From Salipiger pentaromativorans (GTDB taxonomy: Bacteria > Pseudomonadota > Alphaproteobacteria > Rhodobacterales > Rhodobacteraceae): a DNA stretch of 64,000 bases. The notes under the pieces were generated by a model, which was not told where the DNA came from, searched no databases, and saw nothing but the letters and a program-made list of their open reading frames with translations. The stretch's first letter is position 1; the number at the start of each line of letters is the position of its first letter. Shown here in pieces: positions 47,051 to 55,217 of the stretch. The stretch covers positions 124,001-188,000 of the forward strand of contig NZ_JAMDHK010000001.1 in assembly GCF_024721115.1 (NCBI RefSeq), written 5' to 3'. Made by a program: the position numbers and the translations under genes.

Positions 47051-47830
47051 TCAGATCTCTTCGATCGCCTCGAGACTTTCGGGCAGGATCTGCCCGCCGT
47101 CCACCACGATCTGCTGGCCGGTGATATAGCCCGCCTCGTCGCTGGCGAAGAACAGCGCGGCATTGCCGATGTCCTCCACCGCGCCCAGCCGCTTGAGCGG
47201 GATCGAGGCGGCCATGGTCTTGAGATACTCCTCGCCCAGATCCTGCAGACCCTCGGTATAGATATTGCCCGGCATCACCGCGTTGATCGTGGTGCCGTAG
47301 CGCGACAGCTCCATTGCCGCGGTCTTGAGGAACCCGAGCTGACCCGATTTCGACGCGCCGTAATGCGCCCAGCCCGGGAAGCCCGTTACCGGCCCGGTGA
47401 TCGACGAGGTCAGCACCACGCGGCCTTTGCCGGCCTTCTCGAAATACGGGATGCAGGCCTTCACGCAGAGAAAGCTGCTCTTGAGATTGGTGGACATGAC
47501 CGTGTCCCAGTCGTCGGGCGACATATCCACCAGCTTCACCTGCGGGAAGATCCCCGCATTGGCGCAGAGGATGTCCACCCCGCCAAAGGCGTCGGCGGTC
47601 GCGGCGACCATCTCCTGCACGCTGTCCCAGTCGGCCACATCGGTCAGATGATAGGCGGCGGTCCCGCCTGCCGCCTCGATCTCGGCCACGGCGGCCTTGG
47701 CCGCCTCTTCGCCGCGCGCCGCGATCATCACCTTGGCGCCCTGTTTGGCAAAGACCATGGCGATGCCCTTGCCGATCCCCTTGGACCCGCCGGTGACGAT
47801 CACCGATTTCCCGGCAATGGATGTAAGCAT
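47051..47830 (-). CDS. Short-chain dehydrogenase/reductase
   Basis: 259-residue classical SDR oxidoreductase using NAD(P)H. Cofactor motif TGGSKGIG (13-20), structural NAG (91-93), and catalytic Ser143, Tyr157 and Lys161 (YGASK) are all present. The acidic/basic residue after strand 2 (AARGEE) suggests NADP preference, which is uncertain. It lies 22 bp after the second permease gene and 62 bp before the isochorismatase-like gene, so it belongs to the transporter operon. It probably oxidises or reduces an alcohol/carbonyl intermediate from the imported compound. Confidence 0.92.
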   Translation of the reverse strand: MLTSIAGKSVIVTGGSKGIGKGIAMVFAKQGAKVMIAARGEEAAKAAVAEIEAAGGTAAYHLTDVADWDSVQEMVAATADAFGGVDILCANAGIFPQVKLVDMSPDDWDTVMSTNLKSSFLCVKACIPYFEKAGKGRVVLTSSITGPVTGFPGWAHYGASKSGQLGFLKTAAMELSRYGTTINAVMPGNIYTEGLQDLGEEYLKTMAASIPLKRLGAVEDIGNAALFFASDEAGYITGQQIVVDGGQILPESLEAIEEI

Positions 47831-47852
47831 GAGTGTTTCTCCCAGTGTTTTC

Positions 47853-48659
47853 TTATGAGACGCGCGCCGCGCGGGCGCGCTTGAAGATCCAGGCGGCGGT
47901 CAGGCCGACCGCCAGCAGCACGGCCGAGGTGCAGACCGTCAGGATTCCCACCGTCGGCACCAGCGGCGAGTACCCCGCCACCATCTTGGCATAGAGCCAT
48001 TCGGGCAGCGTGCTGTCGGCTCCGGTGGTGAACAGCGACAGCGGGAAATTGCCCCAGCTCAGCAGGAAGGCAAAAAGCCCCGCCGAGACCACGCCCGGCA
48101 TCAGCAGCGGGATGGTCACCTCGCGCAGCGTGTCCCAGGTGCTGGCGCCCATGTCGCGCGCGGCCTCTTCCAGCGCCGGATCGAAGCTGTAGGCGCGGAT
48201 CGAGATCACCAGCGTGGCGATGGGCGCGATCCAGACCAGATGCGCGATGACGGCGGTCTTCCACGACGGCACCACGCCCAGCGTGTTGAACCACATGAGC
48301 AGCGCCAGCCCCAGCACCGTCTGCGGAAAGAAGATCGGCAGCAGGATGAGCTTTTGATAGGTCTTGCGGAAGCGCCAGGAATAGCGCGCGAAGGCGAGCG
48401 CGCCCAGAAAGCCGATCACCATCGAGACGACGGTCACGATCCCCGCCACCTTGAGCGAGATGACCAGCAGGTCGCGCACCGTGTCCGAGGCCAGCGCCTC
48501 GCCATACCAGTCATAGGAATAGCGCCGGATCGGAAAGCTGAGGTAGCGCGCCTTGGAGATCGAGGCGAGCCCGACCGAGACCAGCGGCACGTAGAGAAAG
48601 GCGAGGATCAGGCAGCCATAGGCCACCAGCGCCCATGCGGCGAAACGCGAGGTCTTCAT
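47853..48659 (-). CDS. ABC permease, polyamine type (PotC-like)
   Basis: 268-residue inner-membrane permease of the spermidine/putrescine class with about six helices. The ATPase-coupling EAA loop is visible as EEAARDMGASTWDTLREVTIPLLMPG. Its ATG overlaps the stop of the first permease gene by one base. It forms the channel heterodimer with that protein. Confidence 0.92.
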   Translation of the reverse strand: MKTSRFAAWALVAYGCLILAFLYVPLVSVGLASISKARYLSFPIRRYSYDWYGEALASDTVRDLLVISLKVAGIVTVVSMVIGFLGALAFARYSWRFRKTYQKLILLPIFFPQTVLGLALLMWFNTLGVVPSWKTAVIAHLVWIAPIATLVISIRAYSFDPALEEAARDMGASTWDTLREVTIPLLMPGVVSAGLFAFLLSWGNFPLSLFTTGADSTLPEWLYAKMVAGYSPLVPTVGILTVCTSAVLLAVGLTAAWIFKRARAARVS

Positions 48660-49510
48660 CAGCGCCTCCCCATCATGCGGTCGAGGTCGGCCTTGCCGAT
48701 GCCCCAGATCGCGATGCCGCCGACGATGGCGATCAGCACCATGGCCAGCGCCGCGCCCAGCGGCCAGTTCTGGCCGTAGGTGAAGGCGGTCTCGACCTCT
48801 TCGGCGATGACGATCACCGCCTGCCCGCCCAGCAATTTGGTCTCGGCGATGGCGCCGGCGGCCAGCACGAAGGTCAGCAGGCTGCCGACGAGAATACCCG
48901 GCATGGCCAGCGGCAGCTCGATCTCCCTGAGGATCTGCCAGCGCGTGGCGCCCAGATCATAGGCCGCCTGCCGCGCATCGTCGGGCACCATGGCGATGCC
49001 CTGCGCCAGCGGGAACAGCATGAAGGGCAGATAGACGTAGCAGAGGCCGAAGACGATGATCGGCACGTTATAGAGCAGCCCGTCAAAACCCGCGCCGGTC
49101 CAGTGGCGCACATAGCCCTCGATCAGCCCGCCCTTCATCAGCGTCAGCACCCAGCCGAACAGCCGGATGTTCTCGGACACGAACAGCGTCATCACCACAC
49201 CGATGGTCAGCACCAGCGAGAAGCGGCCGAACACCTTGGCCATGCCATAGGCCAGCGGCCAGCAGATCACGAAGAGGATCGCCGTTGCCGCCAGCGCCAT
49301 GCCCAGAGACCACATCACCGATTTCCAGTACCCCTGCGTGAGCACCGTGTAATAGGCGCTGAAATCCGGCAGGTTGGCGAGCGAGAACACCTTGGCGGGC
49401 ATGGTGGAAAACGCCGCGACCAGCAGGATCGGCGCAAGAAAGGCGAGCGCCAGGAAAACGCCCAGCGGCAGCGCGTAAAGCGCGCCGAGCTGGCGGTCAC
49501 GCCGCTGCAT
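48659..49510 (-). CDS. ABC permease, polyamine type (PotB-like)
   Basis: 283-residue permease with about six membrane helices and the EAA loop ARQAAYDLGATRWQILREIELPLAMPG. The start overlaps the ATPase gene by 14 bp. It is the first of the two permeases in the leftward operon; the exact solute is unknown. Confidence 0.92.
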   Translation of the reverse strand: MQRRDRQLGALYALPLGVFLALAFLAPILLVAAFSTMPAKVFSLANLPDFSAYYTVLTQGYWKSVMWSLGMALAATAILFVICWPLAYGMAKVFGRFSLVLTIGVVMTLFVSENIRLFGWVLTLMKGGLIEGYVRHWTGAGFDGLLYNVPIIVFGLCYVYLPFMLFPLAQGIAMVPDDARQAAYDLGATRWQILREIELPLAMPGILVGSLLTFVLAAGAIAETKLLGGQAVIVIAEEVETAFTYGQNWPLGAALAMVLIAIVGGIAIWGIGKADLDRMMGRR

Positions 49511-50567
49511 CTTGCACCTCTTGCGCGATGAGATGACAGGCCGAGGCCGGGCAGCCCAGCGTCACCGGCGTGCCCGGGCCGCCGGACACCGCGTTCTCGC
49601 GCAGCACCTCGACGATCACCGGCGCCGCGCCGTCGCGCGCGACGGTATATTGCACGCGCGAGCCCAGCAGATATTCCGCCTCGATCACCCCGTCGAAGGC
49701 GATCTCCGCCCCCTGCCCCGGCGCCAGGACCGAGAGGCTCTCGGGCCGCACCATCAGCGCGCCGCTCTGTCCGCCATAGAGCGCTGTCGCCTCGGGGCCG
49801 AAGCGCAGGCCCGGCACCGCGCCGCCGGTCATGTCGAACAGGTTCACCTCGCCCATGAACTCCGCCACGAAGCGCGAGACCGGGCGGGCATAGATCTCTT
49901 CCGCGGGGGCGATCTGTTCGAAATGACCCGCCTTCATGATGGCGATCCGGTCGGACATCACCATCGCCTCCTCGAGCGAATGGGTGATGTAGATAAAGGT
50001 CTTGCCGGTGCGCTGGTGCAGATCCTTCAGCTCTTTCTCGAGCGTCTTGCGCAGCCGGTAGTCGAGCGCCGAAAGCGGCTCGTCGAAAAACAGGATCTCG
50101 GGATCGAAGGCCAGCGCGCGCGCCAGCGCCACGCGCTGCCGCTCGCCGCCGGAACATTCGTCGATACGCTTGTCGTAGTAATGCGCAGGCAGGCGCAGCA
50201 GCTCGAGCAGCTCCAGCGCGCGGGCCTTGCGTTTCGCCGCCGGCACCTTGCGCAGTTTCAGCGGGAACTCGATGTTCTGCCCGACCGAGCGGTGCGGGAA
50301 CAGCGCCAGCGACTGGAACACCATGCAGGTGGGGCGCTTGTTGGCCGGCACCTCGTCGATGCGCCGGTCGCGCAGCCAGATCGACCCGTCGGTGGGCTCG
50401 TCCATGCCCACCAGCAGCCGGATGAGCGTGGTCTTGCCGCTGCCCGAGGGGCCGACGATGGCCAGGAACTCGCCGTCGCGGACGTTAAGATTGATGCCGT
50501 GCAGCGCGGTGAAATCGTCGAACCGCTTGGTCAGCGCGTTGATGCGCAGGATCGGCATGTCGCTCAT
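49497..50567 (-). CDS. ABC ATPase, polyamine type (PotA-like)
   Basis: 356-residue ATPase subunit. Walker A GPSGSGKTT, signature CSGGERQRVAL, Walker B ILFFDEPLSALD, H-loop YITHSLEE. A C-terminal TOBE domain (about 275-350) typical of PotA/FbpC-type ATPases follows. ATG at 50567 is 81 bp after the binding-protein gene. It powers uptake through the two downstream permeases. Confidence 0.94.
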   Translation of the reverse strand: MSDMPILRINALTKRFDDFTALHGINLNVRDGEFLAIVGPSGSGKTTLIRLLVGMDEPTDGSIWLRDRRIDEVPANKRPTCMVFQSLALFPHRSVGQNIEFPLKLRKVPAAKRKARALELLELLRLPAHYYDKRIDECSGGERQRVALARALAFDPEILFFDEPLSALDYRLRKTLEKELKDLHQRTGKTFIYITHSLEEAMVMSDRIAIMKAGHFEQIAPAEEIYARPVSRFVAEFMGEVNLFDMTGGAVPGLRFGPEATALYGGQSGALMVRPESLSVLAPGQGAEIAFDGVIEAEYLLGSRVQYTVARDGAAPVIVEVLRENAVSGGPGTPVTLGCPASACHLIAQEVQDAAA

Positions 50568-50604
50568 GGGGCCTCTTGGTCTTGTCGTTGTGAAACCGGA
50601 AGGC

Positions 50605-50629
50605 CCCGCGCATCCGAAAGCTGCGCGGG
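50605..50629 (-). promoter_or_regulatory. Intercistronic hairpin after the binding-protein gene
   Basis: Eight-base-pair stem CCCGCGCA / TGCGCGGG between the substrate-binding and ATPase genes, without a T-run. Likely raises binding-protein mRNA relative to downstream genes, like the hairpin at 40255-40290. Confidence 0.5.
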
Positions 50630-50647
50630 ACCCCAGGGACAGCGCGC

Positions 50648-51778
50648 TTAGGACCGGCGCGCAGCGGTGTAGAGTTCCATGAGCTTGTCGTAATCGGCGA
50701 CCACGTCATACTCCACGGAATTGGCCATTTCCTCTTCCAGCGTGTCCCACTGGATGGCGTCGAGCTCGTCGGCATCCCACAGCTTGAACACCTCCGGGTC
50801 GCCCATCTGCGCCACCGGGTTATAGGTGCCCTCGGCAAAGCCCACGGCCTTGCAGATCTCGGGCTTCTGCACGAATTCCAGGAAATCCTCGGCCAGCGGC
50901 GAGCCCTGCGGGTTGTTGACCACCGAGGTCAGCTCGATCCAGACCACGCCGCCCTTGCCGCCGATGGGGCCGGATTTCGGCGTGACCGCACGCACATTGG
51001 TCAGCCCGTCCAGACGCGCTGGCGAGGCGGTATAGGTGCCGCCGGTGAAATAGGCGTCGATCTCGCCGTTGATCAGCGCGGTGTTCATCGCGACCAGATC
51101 GTCGGTCATCAGCTTGGCGCCCTTGAACAGCGTCTTGGCCACCTCGTCGAACTCGGCGAACCCCGCCTCGTCCAGCGGCTCGAACGGGTTCAGATCGCCC
51201 GTCAGGCACATGTGGATGAGGTTCCAGTTGTCATAGGTCAGGATGCCGTAGCGCCCCGCCATCGCCGGATCGAGGAAGATCTTCCAGCCCTCGTCCTCGG
51301 CCATCTCCTTGGAGATCTTGTCGGTGTTCACCACAAAGGAGAACGGGCCATAGCGCTGCGGCATGCCGATCAGCTCGCCCTCGGGCGAGAAGGCCAGCGG
51401 ATAGGCGGGATCGGAGAACTCCGGCGCCATCTTTTCGAAATAGGGCAGGAAGCGCTCTTTGTTCAGCGGCTTGATCAGCCCTTCGGGCAAAAGCTGGCCA
51501 CGCGCCCAGGGCTGGTTGAGGTTGATGAGATCCCAGACATTGACCTCGCCGGCGCGCAGCTTGTTGATCATGTCGGGATCGGAGGTGCCGCTTTCGGCGC
51601 GCACCGTGGCGCCCGGGTGCAGGTCGCGGAACGGGCCCAGCACATCGTCGGTGTTGTAGCCTTCCCAGCACAGGATGTTCAGCTCGGTCTCGCGCGCGGC
51701 ACGGGCGGCGCGCGGCAGAAGCGACGTGGCACCGGCGGCGCCGAGACCGGCGGTGAAGGCGCGGCGTGTCAGATTCAT
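50648..51778 (-). CDS. ABC substrate-binding protein with Tat signal (PotD-like)
   Basis: 376-residue periplasmic binding protein of the spermidine/putrescine class. The leader MNLTRRAFTAGLGAAG has a twin-arginine pattern and ends ARAAR, so folded export through Tat is likely. The mature part starts LNILCWEGYNTDDVLGPF, a common start of PotD-like proteins. ATG at 51778 with GAGAGGAT upstream is preferred over an in-frame extension to 51919. It is the first gene of the leftward operon binding protein - ATPase - two permeases - dehydrogenase - hydrolase. Ligand unknown; a cationic amine is the family expectation. Confidence 0.92.
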   Translation of the reverse strand: MNLTRRAFTAGLGAAGATSLLPRAARAARETELNILCWEGYNTDDVLGPFRDLHPGATVRAESGTSDPDMINKLRAGEVNVWDLINLNQPWARGQLLPEGLIKPLNKERFLPYFEKMAPEFSDPAYPLAFSPEGELIGMPQRYGPFSFVVNTDKISKEMAEDEGWKIFLDPAMAGRYGILTYDNWNLIHMCLTGDLNPFEPLDEAGFAEFDEVAKTLFKGAKLMTDDLVAMNTALINGEIDAYFTGGTYTASPARLDGLTNVRAVTPKSGPIGGKGGVVWIELTSVVNNPQGSPLAEDFLEFVQKPEICKAVGFAEGTYNPVAQMGDPEVFKLWDADELDAIQWDTLEEEMANSVEYDVVADYDKLMELYTAARRS

Positions 51779-51857
51779 GGCGGTATCCTCTCTGCATGTG
51801 CCGGCCGGCCTCCCGGCCCGGCCGTGGCCGCGTTGATCCGCGGCCCGGTTTGTATCG

Positions 51858-51879
51858 AGATGCGCGATTTGCGACATCT
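51858..51879. promoter_or_regulatory. Candidate operator in the second divergent promoter
   Basis: Imperfect inverted repeat AGATG-N12-CATCT between the divergent transporter and kinase genes. The nearby DeoR-type regulator would be a candidate binder. Only five bases per arm match, so support is weak. The AT-rich stretch 51890-51955 beside it is likely the promoter. Confidence 0.35.
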
Positions 51880-51984
51880 GATCCAAGTGAATCCGTCTAA
51901 TGTTGAGATGAGCAAGCAAAAATGTTGCAAGACAAAGATTTTCTGCTTAGCTGAATGTGGGATGCAAAAGAAAAGGGCAGGCCG

Positions 51985-52986
51985 ATGTCAGGATTGTACG
52001 ACGAGGGTTTCGTAGAGCGGCTGCGGCGCGGCGCCGAGGGGCTTTCCGCGGAATGGGATCTGGGCCCGGAGGCCCGGATTCGCCTGCTGACCCTGTCCGA
52101 GAACGCGACCTTCATCGCCGAGGATCCGGCGCGCGACACGCCGCTGATCCTGCGGGTGCACCGCCCGGACTATCACAGCAAGGCCGAGATCGAATCGGAG
52201 CTGGCCTGGATCAACGCGCTGCGCGACAGCGGCGCAGTCGATACGCCCGAACCCCTGCTGGTGCGCAACGGCACGCATATCGCCTCGTTCGAGGATGCCG
52301 GACAGACCCGCCATGTGGTGGGCTTCTCCTTCATGTCGGGGAAAGAGCCCGACGCCGACGCCAGCCTCGTGCCCGGCTTCGAGATGCTGGGGGCGATCTC
52401 GGCGCGGCTGCACGGCCATGTGCGCAGCTGGACGCCGCCGGCGGGCTTTGTCCGCAAGACATGGAATTTCGAGACGGCCTTCGGCCCCGCCCCGCTCTGG
52501 GGCGACTGGCGCGCGGCGCTGGGGCTGACCCCGGCGCAGAAAGAGGTGCTCGAGCGGCTCTGCACGGTCCTGGAGGCCAAGCTCGCCGCCTATGGCGCGG
52601 GGGCCGACCGGTTCGGGCTGGTGCACGCGGACCTGCGGCTTGCCAATCTGCTGGTCGAGGGCGACCGGCTGGGGGTGATCGACTTCGACGATTGCGGCTT
52701 CTCCTGGTTCATCTACGATTTCGCTGCGGCGATCTCCTTCCTGGAAACCGATCCCATCGTGCCGGCGCTGCAAGAGGCGTGGATCAAGGGCTATCGCTCG
52801 GTGGCACCGCTCTCGGACGAGCATGTGGCGATGATCCCCACCTTCATCCTGTTCCGCCGGCTGCTGCTGACGGCCTGGATCGCCAGCCATGCCGAGACCG
52901 AGACCGCCGCCATGGCGGGGCATGCCGCCTATACCGAAGGCACGGTAGCACTGGCCGAGGCCTATCTGGCGGAGCACGGCGCATGA
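51985..52986 (+). CDS. APH-family small-molecule kinase, hydroxylysine/amino-alcohol kinase-like
   Basis: 333-residue phosphotransferase with the aminoglycoside-phosphotransferase/choline-kinase fold. The catalytic loop HADLRLANLL has His214, Asp216 and Asn221, and the metal-binding IDFDD has Asp233 and Asp235. An N-lobe with ENATFIAEDP, then LILRVHRPDY replacing the ATP-site Lys region, matches the bacterial branch related to hydroxylysine kinase. ATG at 51985 is chosen because it starts the family N-terminus; ATG at 51955 adds ten residues. Its TGA overlaps the next ATG, coupling it to a class III PLP enzyme. Likely phosphorylates an amino alcohol (inference). Confidence 0.85.
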   Translation: MSGLYDEGFVERLRRGAEGLSAEWDLGPEARIRLLTLSENATFIAEDPARDTPLILRVHRPDYHSKAEIESELAWINALRDSGAVDTPEPLLVRNGTHIASFEDAGQTRHVVGFSFMSGKEPDADASLVPGFEMLGAISARLHGHVRSWTPPAGFVRKTWNFETAFGPAPLWGDWRAALGLTPAQKEVLERLCTVLEAKLAAYGAGADRFGLVHADLRLANLLVEGDRLGVIDFDDCGFSWFIYDFAAAISFLETDPIVPALQEAWIKGYRSVAPLSDEHVAMIPTFILFRRLLLTAWIASHAETETAAMAGHAAYTEGTVALAEAYLAEHGA

Positions 52987-54293
52987 CCCAGATCCGGCAG
53001 ATCCTCGAGATGAACGCCTTCGACATCCGCAAGGGCGGCGCGGGCCCGGTGGGGCGGCGGCTGGCCAATCTCGGCGCCGCTTCGGTGCTGTTCTACCGCG
53101 AGCCGATCGAGATGGTCTCGGCCAGCGGCGCCTGGATGGTGGCGAAGGACGGCACGCGCTATCTGGATTTCTACAACAACGTGCCCTCGGTCGGGCATTC
53201 GCACCCGACCGTGGTTGCGGCGGTCACGCAGCAGATCGGCACGCTGAACACCAATATGCGCTATCTGGTCGAGGTGGTGGACCGCTATCTCGAGGCGCTG
53301 AAGGCGAAGCTGCCGGCGGATCTGTCGAATGTGGTGCTGACCTGCTCGGGCAGCGAGGCTAACGATCTGGCGATGCGCGTGGCGCGGCGGGCGACCGGCG
53401 GCACCGGGTTCATCGTCACCGAGACCGCGTATCACGGCAACACCGCGCTGGTGACCGATGCCTCGCCCTCGGCGCTGAAACGCGGCTCTCTGCCCGATTT
53501 CGTGGTCACCGTGCCCGCGCCGGGCAGCGCCGCCTATGGCGCGGACATCGCGGGCGGCTTTGCCCGCGCCGTCGAGGCGGCGATGGCCGAACTCAAGCGG
53601 CGCGGCCTGAAACCCGCCGCGCTGCTGGCGGATTCGATCTTTTCCTCCGATGGCATCTTCGCCGATCCTCCGGGCTTCCTGCTGCCTGCGGTGCAGGCCG
53701 TGCAGGCGGCGGGCGGGCTTTACATCGCCGATGAGGTGCAGCCCGGCTTCGCCCGCTCCGGCACCGCCTTCTGGGGCTTCGAGCGCCACGGCATCGCACC
53801 GGACATCGTCACCATGGGCAAGCCCATGGGCAACGGCTTTCCGATGGCGGGCATGGCGGCGCGGCCGGATCACCTTGCCGCCTTCTGCCAGGACGTGGGC
53901 TATTTCAACACGTTCGGCGGCAATCCGGTGGCGGCGGCGGCGGGGCTCGCGGTGTTGCAGGTGATCGAGGAGGAAGGTCTTCAGGAAAACGCCCGCGTGG
54001 TGGGCGCGCATCTCAAGGCCGGGCTGGAAGAGGTCGCCGCGAACGCCCCGCAGGTGGCCGAGGTGCGCGGCTCGGGGCTGTTCATCGGCGTCGATCTCTG
54101 CGCGCCGGACGCCCCGGAGCGCCCGGATGCGGAAGTCACCGTCAAGGTCATCGACGCGATGCGCAATGCAGGCGTGCTGATCGGGGCCGCCGGGCGCTAT
54201 GGCGCCACGCTCAAGGTGCGGCCGCCGCTCTGCCTGACCCGCGCCGAGGCCGACCGGTTCATCGAGGCCTTTGCCGGCGCGGTGGCGCTCTGA
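52983..54293 (+). CDS. Class III PLP enzyme, phospho-lyase-like
   Basis: 436-residue fold-type I enzyme annotated generally as class III aminotransferase. Lys280 in VTMGKPMGNG is the Schiff-base residue, and Asp250 in YIADEVQPGF contacts the PLP nitrogen. The pattern LDFYNNVPSVGHSHP, then TLNTNMRYL, then YFNTFGGNPVAAAAG and RGSGLFIGVDL closely follows ethanolamine-phosphate and phosphohydroxylysine phospho-lyases. These eliminate phosphate and ammonia instead of transaminating. It is translationally coupled (ATGA) to a kinase that could make the phosphorylated amino alcohol. Transaminase activity cannot be excluded. It converges on the DeoR gene. Confidence 0.85.
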   Translation: MTQIRQILEMNAFDIRKGGAGPVGRRLANLGAASVLFYREPIEMVSASGAWMVAKDGTRYLDFYNNVPSVGHSHPTVVAAVTQQIGTLNTNMRYLVEVVDRYLEALKAKLPADLSNVVLTCSGSEANDLAMRVARRATGGTGFIVTETAYHGNTALVTDASPSALKRGSLPDFVVTVPAPGSAAYGADIAGGFARAVEAAMAELKRRGLKPAALLADSIFSSDGIFADPPGFLLPAVQAVQAAGGLYIADEVQPGFARSGTAFWGFERHGIAPDIVTMGKPMGNGFPMAGMAARPDHLAAFCQDVGYFNTFGGNPVAAAAGLAVLQVIEEEGLQENARVVGAHLKAGLEEVAANAPQVAEVRGSGLFIGVDLCAPDAPERPDAEVTVKVIDAMRNAGVLIGAAGRYGATLKVRPPLCLTRAEADRFIEAFAGAVAL

Positions 54294-54338
54294 AGCCATC
54301 CGGCGGCGGGGACCGGACCAAAGGTCCCTGCCCCGGCG

Positions 54339-55106
54339 CTACATCCGCGCCAGCCGCAGATCCACACCGCCCGTCTTCAGCGCCCGTTGCAGCGGGCCCT
54401 GCGGACGGGCGTCGCTGACCAGCACGTCGATCTCGCCCCAGTCGGCATAGCGCGCCGTGGCGATGCGGTCGAATTTCGAATGATCCGCCACCACCATGTG
54501 CCGCGCGCTCTGCCGCAGCATCGTGGCATAGACGTCGCCCGCCTCCATCAGCGCATCCGAGGGGCCCAGCGGCGACATGGCGCTGGCGCCGGTGACCGAC
54601 CAGTCCGCCGAGTAATCCGACAGGAAGCGCACGGTCTGCGCGCCATGCAGCGCGCCCTCGCCCGAATGGTAGAGCCCCGGCGCCATGACCACCTGAATCG
54701 TCGGATTGAACGACAGCGCCGTGGCCACGCTGAAACTATGCGCGATCACTGTGACATTGTTCATCTCGAAGGCGACGCGCTTGGCAAGCTGCGTCGTCGT
54801 CGCCCCAGACCCGATCATGATCACCCGCGCGCCCACCAGCAGCGGCGCCGCCGCGCGTCCGATGGCGGCGCGTTCCTCGACCAGCTCCTTGTGGCGCTCC
54901 GACAGCACCGGCTCGACCGGCTGGCGCAGCATGGCCCCGCCATAGGTGCGGCTGATCAGCCCCTGTGCCGCCAGCTCCTCGAGATCGCGGCGGATGGTTT
55001 CGGTGGTCACCTCCAGCGCCTCCGAAAGCCGCCCCACCCGCATCGTCGGATTGATCGACAACTGATCCAGTATCGCCTTCTGGCGCTTGTCCTTTTTGCG
55101 CGACAT
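54339..55106 (-). CDS. DeoR-family transcriptional regulator
   Basis: 255-residue DeoR-type regulator. The N-terminal HTH covers about 8-60 (RQKAILDQLSINPTMRVGRLSEALEV, recognition helix TTETIRRDLEEL, then ISRTYGGAML). The C-terminal DeoRC sensor domain carries GSGATTTQLAKRV and VADHSKFD, which normally bind a phosphorylated small molecule. This fits control by the phosphorylated product of the adjacent kinase. ATG at 55106 has AGAGGGCGG upstream; the longer frame has no leader logic. It converges on the PLP-enzyme gene with a 45-bp gap holding a GGACC/GGTCC hairpin. Confidence 0.9.
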   Translation of the reverse strand: MSRKKDKRQKAILDQLSINPTMRVGRLSEALEVTTETIRRDLEELAAQGLISRTYGGAMLRQPVEPVLSERHKELVEERAAIGRAAAPLLVGARVIMIGSGATTTQLAKRVAFEMNNVTVIAHSFSVATALSFNPTIQVVMAPGLYHSGEGALHGAQTVRFLSDYSADWSVTGASAMSPLGPSDALMEAGDVYATMLRQSARHMVVADHSKFDRIATARYADWGEIDVLVSDARPQGPLQRALKTGGVDLRLARM

Positions 55107-55217
55107 GCCGCCCTCTGCCCCGGAAGGCGCCCGCCACGGGCACCCTCTCCGTCCCTCAATCCAAACCAGAGCCCCCGGCGGCATTCAAGCCCTAGGGCCC
55201 GTTGCCGCCCGCCGGGG

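Noticed and set aside
51957-52982. N-terminal extension of the class III PLP enzyme
   Set aside because: It is the kinase gene read in another frame; the PLP-enzyme family start is at 52983 with ATGA coupling.
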